From CBDHFQ01 sp965262565 (GTDB lineage: Bacteria > Bacteroidota > Bacteroidia > J057), in NCBI GenBank assembly GCA_965262565.1, contig CBDHFQ010000026.1:1-64000 (forward strand): 64,000 bases of DNA, given 5' to 3'. A program made the translations under genes and the position numbers. The first letter of the stretch is position 1. Each line of letters starts with the position of its first letter. Below the pieces are notes generated by a model, which was not told where the DNA came from, did not search any database, and worked only from the letters and a program-made list of their open reading frames with translations. This document shows, piece after piece, positions 8,875 through 16,840 of the stretch.

Positions 8875-9531
8875 TTAATCTTGATTTGTTTGGGCTTTCC
8901 TTCCGAATAAACGGTTGAAAAACCCTTTGATAATAGCACCAATGATTGCAAAAACATTCAAAGAGTTATCTCCCGGACTTGCACTTGCACTTGCTGAAGC
9001 AGTATTTGAGTGCGCTGTAGCAGCTCCAGCATTTACATTAGCTCCTGTTTCTGCAGGACTTGTTTCTGCTTCGGCAATAGCATCCAGCTCGGATTTGAAC
9101 TTAGAGATAAACTGCTGAACTAACTGATTAGATACATCTACGATTAATCGCGAACCAAACTGGGCCAATTTCCCTGATACCGTAATATCCATATTGTAAT
9201 TCACCTCTGTCAGTTCCGGAGCTTTAGAGGTAAGAATGCCATTCATCGCCATACCTGCACTTCCATTTCCTTTGGCATCCATTCCTTTCCCAGAGAGGAT
9301 CATATGGTGATTTGCTTCGTCTAATTGGTCAATAGTAATCTCCCCATTGTATTTAGCGGAAACTGGACCAAACTTGAGCGAAACTTTACCTTTGTAATGT
9401 TCTTCATCTACTTTCTCTGTAAGGCTTGCTCCCGGAACGCATACCACCACTTTTTCAGGATTACTTAAGAAATTCCAGACTCTGTCTATGGGATGATCTA
9501 CTTCGAATACTTTCTCGATTTTAGCTTTCAT
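8875..9531 (-). CDS. coxG: CoxG, CO dehydrogenase subunit G (SRPBCC fold)
   Basis: The 218 residues begin with the CoxG/SRPBCC pattern FEVDHPIDRVWNFLSNPEKV and continue with KFGPVSAKYNGEITI and the VSGKLAQFGSRLI block typical of CoxG, ending the fold near residue 150. An Ala/Ser-rich linker then leads to a hydrophobic segment (LNVFAIIGAIIKGFFNRLF). CoxG is reported to recruit the CO dehydrogenase to the membrane and to bind quinone, and a tail of this kind could serve as the anchor. It lies 29 bases after coxL and three before coxD in the operon. Confidence 0.88.
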   Translation of the reverse strand: MKAKIEKVFEVDHPIDRVWNFLSNPEKVVVCVPGASLTEKVDEEHYKGKVSLKFGPVSAKYNGEITIDQLDEANHHMILSGKGMDAKGNGSAGMAMNGILTSKAPELTEVNYNMDITVSGKLAQFGSRLIVDVSNQLVQQFISKFKSELDAIAEAETSPAETGANVNAGAATAHSNTASASASASPGDNSLNVFAIIGAIIKGFFNRLFGRKAQTNQD

Positions 9532-9560
9532 AGTTGCTTATTAAGGGATTCATTGATGTG

Positions 9561-11927
9561 TTAAACTACTCCTTTTTCCTTTAAAATTTTCCATACTTTA
9601 GGTGGAGTGATCGGAATATCAATGTGAGTTACTCCTAAATGCGAAAGTGCATCTACGATAGCATTGGCGATAGCTGGTGGAGCTCCTACCGTTGGAGATT
9701 CTCCCACTCCTTTCGCTCCTATAGGGTGATGAGGGGAAGGAGTGATGGTATGTCCCGTTTCCCAATTAGGCGACTCTACCGCAGTAGGAACCAAATAATC
9801 CATGAAGGTTCCATTGAGAATATTTCCTTCCTCATCATAAATCAGTTCTTCATACATCGCTGGCGCCATTCCCTGAGTCAAGCCACCATGTACCTGTCCC
9901 TGAACGATCATGGGATTAATAATGTGCCCACAATCATCAATAGCTACAAAACGACGGATCTTAATCTCTGCTGTTTCATTATCGATATCAACTACACAAA
10001 TGTATGCGCCTGAAGGAAAGGTTAGGTTTGGAGGATCGTAATAATGAGTCGCTTCAAAACCTGCTTCCATTCCCTGGGGATGATTAGTATAGGCGGCAAA
10101 GACAATCTCCTGGATGGTTTTACTTTTTTCAGGAGCTCCTTTCACAAAGAATTTTCCTGGCTCCCATTCTAAATCATCTTCACTTACTTCTAATAAGTAG
10201 GCTGCGATTTTCTTTGCTTTAGCACGTAACTTTCTTGCGGCTATCGCTGCTGCTGCACCTGCAGTAGGTGTACTTCGACTGGCATAAGTTCCCAATCCGT
10301 ATGGGGCCGTATCTGTATCTCCTTCTTCTATTTGGATATGTGCAGCTGGAATCCCTAACTCTTCTGCTATAATCTGAGCATAAGTAGTTTCGTGTCCCTG
10401 CCCTTGAGATTTTGTTCCAAATCTGGCAATTGCCTTTCCGGTAGGATGAACGCGGATTTCTGCACTATCAAACATTTTTACTCCCAGAATATCGAAATCT
10501 TTAGAAGGACCTGCACCTACAATTTCCGTGAAGGTAGAGATTCCTATTCCCATCAACTCCCCTTTTGCACGCTTTTCAGCCTGCTCTTTCCTTAATTCTT
10601 CATACCCTATTACCTCCATCGCTTTTTCCAAGCCTGCATGATAATCGCCGCTATCGTACTCCCAACCAGTAGGAGATTGCCAGGGAAAGTCTTCTTTCTT
10701 GATGAAATTTTCAAATCGCAATTGTGCAGGATCTTTTCCAATTTCCTGGGCCAGTCTATCTGTCATCCTTTCTATGGCATGAACTGCTTCAGTCACACGG
10801 AAAGAACAACGATATGCAACTCCTCCTGGTGGTTTATTTGTATAAACAGCATCAGCTTCCATATAAGCAGTATCATAATCGTAAGAACCTGTTCCGATAG
10901 AAAAAAGGCCAGTAGGAAACTTAGAAGGGTTCGCTGCAGCATCTGTATATCCGTGATCTGCTAATATTTTAAAACGGGTCGCAAGAATTTTTCCTTCTTG
11001 GGTAGCAGCCATCTCTGCTGTAATATGGTAATCTCTTGCAAAAGAATCTGCCTGTAAGTTTTCACTTCTATCTTCAATCCATTTTACTGGTTTCCCTACC
11101 AGAAAAGATACAGCAATAGCAATGACATATCCTGGATACACAGGTACTTTTCCTCCAAAACCTCCTCCAATGTCCGGAGAAACAACACGAATTTTTTCCT
11201 CAGTCAGGCCTACATGCCCAGCTACTAAAGCAATCACTGTTCTGATAGCGTGAGGCGCCTGCGTAGTCATATACATCGTAAGGTGATTCTCCACCTTATC
11301 ATAATCAGCCACACATCCGCAAGTTTCTATAGATGCCACGTGAATTCGAGGAATATGCATTTGTTCCTTTACGACCACTTCAGCTTCGGAAAATACTTTT
11401 TCCGTTTTTTCTTTATCTCCTACTTCCCAGTGCCAGATATGATTGTCCGTTTTACCATCTTTATCCGTACGAAGTACTGGAGCATCAGTATCAAGTGCCT
11501 TAAAAGGGTCTATCACTGGCTGCATAGGTTCATATTCCACTTCTACAGCCTCTTTCCCATCCCTGGCCGCATAACGACTAGTAGCAATCACTGCAGCTAC
11601 TTCCTGAGATTGGTACATTACTGTGTCTGTAGGTAAAACCATTTGCGTATCCGACATTAGTGTAGGCATCCAGTGAAGATTGTATTTTTCCAAATCTTTT
11701 CCTGTTACTACTGCTACTACACCTGGTACTTTTAGCGCAGGTTCGCTATTTATATTCAAAATCTTCGCATAAGCAAACGGACTTCTTACAATATCCATGT
11801 ATAGCATGCCCGGAAGCTTTATATCATCTACATAGTTTCCTTTTCCTTGAACGAAACGGGCATCTTCCTTCCGCTTCATGGAATGCCCCATTCCGCTAAT
11901 TTCCTTGGAGGTTTTACATTGTATCAT
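9561..11927 (-). CDS. coxL: CoxL, form I aerobic CO dehydrogenase large (Mo-Cu) subunit
   Basis: This 788-residue protein is the catalytic subunit that oxidises CO to CO2 at a Mo-Cu-molybdopterin cytosine dinucleotide centre. The diagnostic loop AYRCSFR is present at bases 10797-10817, with Cys374 as the expected copper ligand. That sequence defines form I enzymes; the related form II has AYRGAGR. The base glutamate is present as Glu743 in KGVGESPTVG. Other family blocks include GGGFGGKVPVYPG and GQGQGHET-like SQGQGHETTYAQI. The length is usual for CoxL (about 800). It follows coxS by 33 bases. The form I assignment rests on the motif, the neighbouring subunits and the gene order, so I regard it as strong. 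Confidence 0.95.
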   Translation of the reverse strand: MIQCKTSKEISGMGHSMKRKEDARFVQGKGNYVDDIKLPGMLYMDIVRSPFAYAKILNINSEPALKVPGVVAVVTGKDLEKYNLHWMPTLMSDTQMVLPTDTVMYQSQEVAAVIATSRYAARDGKEAVEVEYEPMQPVIDPFKALDTDAPVLRTDKDGKTDNHIWHWEVGDKEKTEKVFSEAEVVVKEQMHIPRIHVASIETCGCVADYDKVENHLTMYMTTQAPHAIRTVIALVAGHVGLTEEKIRVVSPDIGGGFGGKVPVYPGYVIAIAVSFLVGKPVKWIEDRSENLQADSFARDYHITAEMAATQEGKILATRFKILADHGYTDAAANPSKFPTGLFSIGTGSYDYDTAYMEADAVYTNKPPGGVAYRCSFRVTEAVHAIERMTDRLAQEIGKDPAQLRFENFIKKEDFPWQSPTGWEYDSGDYHAGLEKAMEVIGYEELRKEQAEKRAKGELMGIGISTFTEIVGAGPSKDFDILGVKMFDSAEIRVHPTGKAIARFGTKSQGQGHETTYAQIIAEELGIPAAHIQIEEGDTDTAPYGLGTYASRSTPTAGAAAAIAARKLRAKAKKIAAYLLEVSEDDLEWEPGKFFVKGAPEKSKTIQEIVFAAYTNHPQGMEAGFEATHYYDPPNLTFPSGAYICVVDIDNETAEIKIRRFVAIDDCGHIINPMIVQGQVHGGLTQGMAPAMYEELIYDEEGNILNGTFMDYLVPTAVESPNWETGHTITPSPHHPIGAKGVGESPTVGAPPAIANAIVDALSHLGVTHIDIPITPPKVWKILKEKGVV

Positions 11928-11960
11928 CTTGAGATAGTAGTTTTAAGATATTAAATGAAA

Positions 11961-12461
11961 TTAAACGAATTCTGGCTCAGTGGAAGGGATGGCATCGCCT
12001 CTCATTTTTGCACCAGCATATTGAATAGCTTTAACAATATTATTGTATCCCGTACAACGACATAAATTTCCTGAAATACCCCAACGAATCTCGTCTTCAG
12101 TGGGATTGGGATTATGTTCAAGGAGTTCCACCGCACGCATAATCATTCCTGGCGTACAAAAACCACAATGTAAACCGTGATTTTCCTTAAACCCTTCCTG
12201 AAGAGGATGCATTTCACCTTCCGGAGCTATGCCTTCCACAGTGGTAACTTCCTTACCATTGGCCTGCACAGCTAGCACTGTACAAGATTTAACAGATTTC
12301 CCATTTAATAAAACAGTACACGCTCCACAGCTACTGGTATCGCAACCAATATGCGTTCCTGTCATACTTAAGTTTTCCCGGATAAAGTGTACCAAAAGAA
12401 GTCTTGGCTCAACTTCCATAGTATGCGGAGTACCGTTGACATTAATTGTTATTTCTTTCAT
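11961..12461 (-). CDS. coxS: CoxS, CO dehydrogenase small [2Fe-2S] subunit
   Basis: The protein carries both iron-sulfur clusters of the family. Counting from the ATG at 12461 the plant-type cluster uses Cys40, 45, 48 and 60 (IGCDTSSCGACTV, then KSC), and the second cluster uses Cys99, 102, 134 and 136 (CGFCTPGM and CRCTGY). It passes electrons from the Mo site in CoxL to FAD in CoxM. An in-frame ATG at 12515 would add 18 residues and sit five bases after coxM. I prefer 12461 because homologues begin close to the EITINVNG strand, giving 166 residues. Confidence 0.93.
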   Translation of the reverse strand: MKEITINVNGTPHTMEVEPRLLLVHFIRENLSMTGTHIGCDTSSCGACTVLLNGKSVKSCTVLAVQANGKEVTTVEGIAPEGEMHPLQEGFKENHGLHCGFCTPGMIMRAVELLEHNPNPTEDEIRWGISGNLCRCTGYNNIVKAIQYAGAKMRGDAIPSTEPEFV

Positions 12462-12520
12462 CTGTCTATAGTCTATTTTATTTATTTGTTTTAATGATAA
12501 ATTTATATGCCCCACACATT

Positions 12521-13396
12521 CTACATGTCTGCATGAGCTCTTTCTATCGCTTTTCGGAGCATTCTCTTTGTTAATACGCCTACCATCGCACGCTTATACT
12601 CTTCACTTCCCCTTAAATCAGGAGATGGATTACAATCTTCAGAAGCAAATGTTGCTGCCTGATCAATAAGTTCATCCGTAACTTTTTGCCCTTTAAGTAC
12701 ATCCTCAGATCGTTTGGCTCTTAATGGGGTAGAATTAACATTTGTCAATCCTATCCCAACATCAGTACATACTCCTGAACTATTAAGCGTAATTTGTACG
12801 GCAACCCCTGCAGTAGCATAATCACCTACTTTCCTTTCCAGTTTATGATAGGCATTACCTGTACCTTTTGGAGGAATGGGTACGTGGATAGCAGTTAAAA
12901 TCTCATCCTCCTGAACTGCTGTCATATAAAATCCAAAAAAGAAATCGTCTATGGAAACCACTCTTGGTCCACTTTCTCCCGTAATTTCTATATCAGCTCC
13001 CAGGGCGATCATTACTGCAGGTTGATCATTAGCAGCATCTCCATGAGCTAAGTTTCCACCTACCGTTCCCAGATTCCTCACTTGGGTATCTGCTATCAGC
13101 TTACCGACATCTTTAAAAATGGGAAATCGGGTTTCAGCAGCCTGAGAAAGTTCCAGATCGGTCTCTCTGGCCAGTGCCCCAATTTTTAATTTTCCCCCTT
13201 CTTCCTTTACATAAGATAATCCTGGAATATTGTTGATATCAATTAAATGTTCCGGGGAAGCAAGCCGCAATTTCATCATTGGAATTAAACTGTGACCTCC
13301 TGCCAAAATCTTGGCTTCATCACCATGTTCCTTCAGAAGGGCAATGGCTTCCTTCAAACTTGAAGGAGCCGAGTACTCAAATGGTGCTGGTATCAT
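12521..13396 (-). CDS. coxM: CoxM, CO dehydrogenase medium FAD subunit
   Basis: The 291-residue flavoprotein has both FAD motifs of CoxM at the positions known from Oligotropha: AGGHS at residues 32-36 and TVGG at 111-114, followed by NLAHGDAANDQPA. The C-terminal domain (from about residue 175) matches the CO_deh_flav_C family. It accepts electrons from CoxS and is thought to pass them to quinone. The order M-S-L that starts here is the form I arrangement. Its start overlaps the end of the upstream membrane-protein gene by 20 bases, which points to translational coupling. Confidence 0.93.
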   Translation of the reverse strand: MIPAPFEYSAPSSLKEAIALLKEHGDEAKILAGGHSLIPMMKLRLASPEHLIDINNIPGLSYVKEEGGKLKIGALARETDLELSQAAETRFPIFKDVGKLIADTQVRNLGTVGGNLAHGDAANDQPAVMIALGADIEITGESGPRVVSIDDFFFGFYMTAVQEDEILTAIHVPIPPKGTGNAYHKLERKVGDYATAGVAVQITLNSSGVCTDVGIGLTNVNSTPLRAKRSEDVLKGQKVTDELIDQAATFASEDCNPSPDLRGSEEYKRAMVGVLTKRMLRKAIERAHADM

Positions 13397-13898
13397 TCTG
13401 AAAATATTTAGTTAAATAGTTGTTAGACGTAGTTAAAAAGGTGCTTTTCCTTGCTGAGGCTGCTTCAATTACCCCAGATTTACGCATCCATCTTCCTAAA
13501 AAATATAGGAAACTTCCATTGATCCATACTCCAAACATCAGGATCAAAGCACCGAAATAGTAAATAAATAGCTCACCAGTAAATAATTCAGCCTCGATAA
13601 TCATCGCACTTCCCAGAACAACCAAACCGGCAGAAACCAATGTGCGAGTTCCTCTATAGTTCAATAAAATCATAATTAGGGTTAGCAATGCTAAGCCCAC
13701 AGAAAGCCATGAAGACCAGGTAGGAGTAAATCCGCTTGTACTACCACACATAGATATGGCACTGCTGTAGGCCAACACACAGAATGGACATTTTGGAAGT
13801 AACGCTATAATAAAACTTCCTAGGAAAGTTAAAGAATCAGATATATGATTTAATCTCCGATGGTTACATCGGTAGCAATTTTTCGTAGTCCTTTTCAT
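13377..13898 (-). CDS. Unrecognised four-helix membrane protein with CYRC and CPFC motifs, first gene of the cox operon
   Basis: I do not recognise this 173-residue protein. It has an N-terminal cytoplasmic-looking stretch with CYRC (Cys8, Cys11), then about four membrane segments. The first segment contains PKCPFCVLAYSSAISMC (Cys37, Cys40, Cys51), and the rest are at about 65-80, 88-102 and 110-135. A lysine- and arginine-containing tail follows. Paired cysteines in a membrane helix recall metal transporters such as MerC or redox membrane proteins, without a clear match. It overlaps coxM by 20 bases, so it belongs to the CO dehydrogenase transcript. Copper or sulfur handling for the Mo-Cu enzyme is a plausible but unproven role. 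Confidence 0.75.
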   Translation of the reverse strand: MKRTTKNCYRCNHRRLNHISDSLTFLGSFIIALLPKCPFCVLAYSSAISMCGSTSGFTPTWSSWLSVGLALLTLIMILLNYRGTRTLVSAGLVVLGSAMIIEAELFTGELFIYYFGALILMFGVWINGSFLYFLGRWMRKSGVIEAASARKSTFLTTSNNYLTKYFQNDTSTI

Positions 13899-14436
13899 TC
13901 AATTTTAAATAGCTACAATCAGGTTCTATTACGCCTTTTAATAAAGTCCTAATTTTATAATATTGCTATACAAAGTTGAGCATAATTAAATTTAGAATAA
14001 TTATTCAATATAACAAATGAAACTATCACTATGTGAAAAGGCATATTTCTTGACTTTTTATAATATACTGCCTTTCAAATTTTCCAAGCTTGACTATAGT
14101 TTCAACTATTCCATCCTTCGTATTGAGCTTCATAAAAGATCATAGAAGTGGCATTTATGGATCATTATTGCTAAATAACCCATAAACTATCTTAATTATC
14201 AGTCATTTTTGCGACATAGGTATATTACGGATCAACTGTGAATTACCCTTTTAACATAATTAGGATTCCTAAAATTTGAGATAGATTCCCAAAGTTATTA
14301 TCTATCATTCTAACAGATTCACAAGGTAAATAGGTGTGGAGACATTTTATAAGGAGGGCTTTCCAACCATTCATTTAATCTAACATCCTTCTAAATAACA
14401 GATTAAAATGACATTCACCCTCTTATTCTAACATTT
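13899..14436 (+). other. Divergent intergenic region between the cox operon and a secreted esterase
   Basis: These 538 AT-rich bases hold no convincing gene. They must contain the promoters for the leftward cox operon and the rightward esterase. On the minus strand a TAACTTTG box (bases 14290-14297) fits the Bacteroidota -7 pattern TAnnTTTG, but no TTTG element lies 19 or so bases upstream of it and it is almost 400 bases from the first cox-operon gene, so I do not call a promoter. No hairpin strong enough to name was found. Confidence 0.4.
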
Positions 14437-15264
14437 ATGCATCCTGTCATATTATATGTTGCTGCCTTCCTTATTATATTTACTTGCTATACATCTAAAG
14501 GCTGGTCTCAACAAAGCACAGAACTAAAGGAGAATTATCCAGGCGACTTTTTGACCATTGAAAAGAAGTTTCCCAATACAGCTATAGATGGGTATAACCT
14601 TTACGTTCCTCATTCCTGTACTTCTGAGTCTAAGCCTTTTCCCATTTTGATGTTTTTTCAGGGAGGGTTAGGAGTTGGAGGCGAAGTTGAAGCTATTTAC
14701 AATTGGGAATTACCTAAAAAGATGAGGGAGACACATTCGATCGATAGTGAGCTTGACGAATTACGCATGAATACCTTTGTAGTCATAATGCCGCACATCT
14801 CCAAGGGTCAATTTTACGATAATGTTTCGGGCATCGAGGCTATATTGGAAGAAGTAATCTCAAATTACCATGTAGATGGACAAAGAATCTATCTTACAGG
14901 CTTAAGTAGGGGGGGACATGGTACCTGGGGGGTAGCCAGCAGAATTCCAGGTAGATTTTTAGCCATCGCTCCTATTGCTGGTGCTGGTCATGGAATAGAG
15001 AGTTATAAAACATTGGCAACTACCCCTATTCTTACTTCTCACAATAAAGATGATGATATTGTGAACTATAAAGAAACATATAACATAGTGAAAAAAATAG
15101 AAGCTGCTTCAAACATCAACTTTCACCGGGGAATAGACATCTCTCAAGTTGACTTTAGGAACAATGATCACATCTTTATATCATCAGAAACCGGAGGACA
15201 CAATGCCTGGTCTGAAGTGTATGATAGTGTAGACTTTTATCATTGGTTACTGAAGTATCAGTAA
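14437..15264 (+). CDS. Secreted alpha/beta hydrolase, PHB-depolymerase/LpqC-like esterase
   Basis: A 275-residue protein with a signal peptide (about 25 residues, ending near SKGWSQ). The fold shows PILMFFQGGLGVGG as oxyanion loop, a nucleophile elbow GLSRGGHG, an aspartate in SHNKDDDIVNY and a histidine in GGHNAWSEVYD, so the Ser-Asp-His triad is complete. The layout matches the esterase D/poly(3-hydroxybutyrate) depolymerase-like group, which removes acyl or aryl esters from polymers outside the cell. The substrate is unknown. It ends 20 bases from the convergent DUF1501 gene. Confidence 0.82.
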   Translation: MHPVILYVAAFLIIFTCYTSKGWSQQSTELKENYPGDFLTIEKKFPNTAIDGYNLYVPHSCTSESKPFPILMFFQGGLGVGGEVEAIYNWELPKKMRETHSIDSELDELRMNTFVVIMPHISKGQFYDNVSGIEAILEEVISNYHVDGQRIYLTGLSRGGHGTWGVASRIPGRFLAIAPIAGAGHGIESYKTLATTPILTSHNKDDDIVNYKETYNIVKKIEAASNINFHRGIDISQVDFRNNDHIFISSETGGHNAWSEVYDSVDFYHWLLKYQ

Positions 15265-15284
15265 TCTTAACAATCGGTTCATTT

Positions 15285-16781
15285 TTAAGCTAAGATTTTC
15301 CTGATGACCTCTCCATGGACATCTGTCAATCTAAAGTTTCGCCCCTGAAATTCATAGGTGAGTTTTTCGTGATCGAATCCTAGTAAATGCAAAATAGTTG
15401 CCTGAATATCGTACACAGAACATTGATCCTTTATTCCAAAGAAGCCGATTTCATCTGTTTCTCCATAGGTAATTCCTCCTTTTAGCCCTCCTCCAGCCAT
15501 TAATATGGTAAAGGCATCTGGATGATGATCTCGTCCTTTAAAAGGTAAATCCACTCCATTGCGATTTTCCTGCATGGGCGTACGACCAAATTCACCTCCC
15601 CATACAATTAAGGTCTCATCCAGCATTCCACGTTGCTTCAAATCCATCAAAAGTGCCGTGGTAGCCCTATCCACAGACCTACACTTATCTATGAACCCAA
15701 TGTTTAAGGCACCATCTCTACCTGTTCCATGTGCATCCCATCCCCAATCAAACAGTTGTACAAAACGTACGCCTTTTTCGACCATCTTTCTAGCCAATAA
15801 AGCATTATTCGCAAAGCTAGACTCACCTGGCCTGGTTCCATACATCTTGTGGATATAAGCTGGTTCATCAGATATATCCATTACCTCTGGCACAGAGATT
15901 TGCATTCTGTAAGCCATTTCATATTGAGAAATACGAGAAAGAATTTCAGGATCCTGGAATTCTTCATAGGATTCGCGATTTACTGCATTAATTGCATCGA
16001 TAGAGGCTTTTCTTATATCACGACTCATCCCATGTGGATTATCTAAAAATAAGACTGGCTCTCCCTTAGACCTACACTGCACTCCTTGATAAATGGAAGG
16101 TAAAAATCCACTTCCCCATATACTTTTTCCAGCATCAGGATTGTTTCCTCCGGAAGTTAAGACTACAAATCCTGGGAGATCTTCATTTTCAGTTCCTAAT
16201 CCATAAGTTACCCAAGATCCCATACTAGGTCGACCCTGCCTGGCTGTTCCTGTGTGCATTAACAATTGTGCCGGAGCATGATTAAACTGGTCTGTATGAA
16301 CAGCTTTGAGAACAGTCCATTCATCAGCTATGCTTGCCATATGAGGTAAGCGATCAGACATCCATATGCCCGAGTCTCCATGTTGAGAAAAGGTAGCCTG
16401 AGGTCCTAGCATCTTAGGTACCCCTCGAATAAAAGCAAATTTCTTCCCTTCCAATAAAGACGGTGGACATTCTTTTCCATCCAGCTTGGCTAATTCCGAT
16501 TTGTAATCAAATAGCTCTAATTGAGAAGGAGCACCTGCCATGTGTAGATATATAACGGACTTTATCTTGGGAGCATAATGTCCGAATCTAGGCATCATAG
16601 GATGATCCGGATTAAAGTTCGCTTCCCCTTTCTCAGAATTTGGCTTGTTACACCCAATAAAAGAAGAAAGAACAATTCCTCCCAAACCTATCCCACACTG
16701 TTTTATGAAAAGCCTACGGGTATTTAGCACTGCTTGATTCAGCGAATATTCACTTAGCGAGGAAATAGATTGTTTCATCAT
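15285..16781 (-). CDS. DUF1501 family exported protein (Tat signal)
   Basis: The 498-residue protein has a twin-arginine-like export signal (TRRLFIKQCGIGLGG) followed by a possible lipoprotein cysteine (SSFIGC). The body has family blocks such as PRFGHYAPKIKSVIYLHMAG, APSQLELFDYKSEL, WGGEFGRTPM and GRDHHPDAFTILMAGGG. DUF1501 proteins share the alkaline phosphatase/sulfatase-like fold and are very frequent in Planctomycetes, where they sit next to DUF1549/DUF1553 cytochrome proteins, as here. Their reaction is unproven. It is the last gene of a minus-strand set of four and lies 59 bases after its partner. Confidence 0.9.
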   Translation of the reverse strand: MMKQSISSLSEYSLNQAVLNTRRLFIKQCGIGLGGIVLSSFIGCNKPNSEKGEANFNPDHPMMPRFGHYAPKIKSVIYLHMAGAPSQLELFDYKSELAKLDGKECPPSLLEGKKFAFIRGVPKMLGPQATFSQHGDSGIWMSDRLPHMASIADEWTVLKAVHTDQFNHAPAQLLMHTGTARQGRPSMGSWVTYGLGTENEDLPGFVVLTSGGNNPDAGKSIWGSGFLPSIYQGVQCRSKGEPVLFLDNPHGMSRDIRKASIDAINAVNRESYEEFQDPEILSRISQYEMAYRMQISVPEVMDISDEPAYIHKMYGTRPGESSFANNALLARKMVEKGVRFVQLFDWGWDAHGTGRDGALNIGFIDKCRSVDRATTALLMDLKQRGMLDETLIVWGGEFGRTPMQENRNGVDLPFKGRDHHPDAFTILMAGGGLKGGITYGETDEIGFFGIKDQCSVYDIQATILHLLGFDHEKLTYEFQGRNFRLTDVHGEVIRKILA

Positions 16782-16840
16782 CCATTTGTATTAAAGGAAG
16801 GTATTCTTAGCATGAATCCTTTCCAAAGTTAACTCAAACA

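Noticed and set aside
8915..9118. 67-codon plus-strand frame opposite coxG
   Set aside because: Its Ala/Ser-rich content mirrors the Ala/Ser linker of CoxG on the other strand.
9639..11636. Open frames on the plus strand opposite coxL (124, 67, 108 and 128 codons)
   Set aside because: They lie wholly inside coxL, have no protein-like motifs and use atypical codons; they are shadows of the real gene.
14290..14297. TAACTTTG on the minus strand as the cox operon promoter
   Set aside because: There is no TTTG element at 18-21 bases upstream and it is about 400 bases from the first gene.
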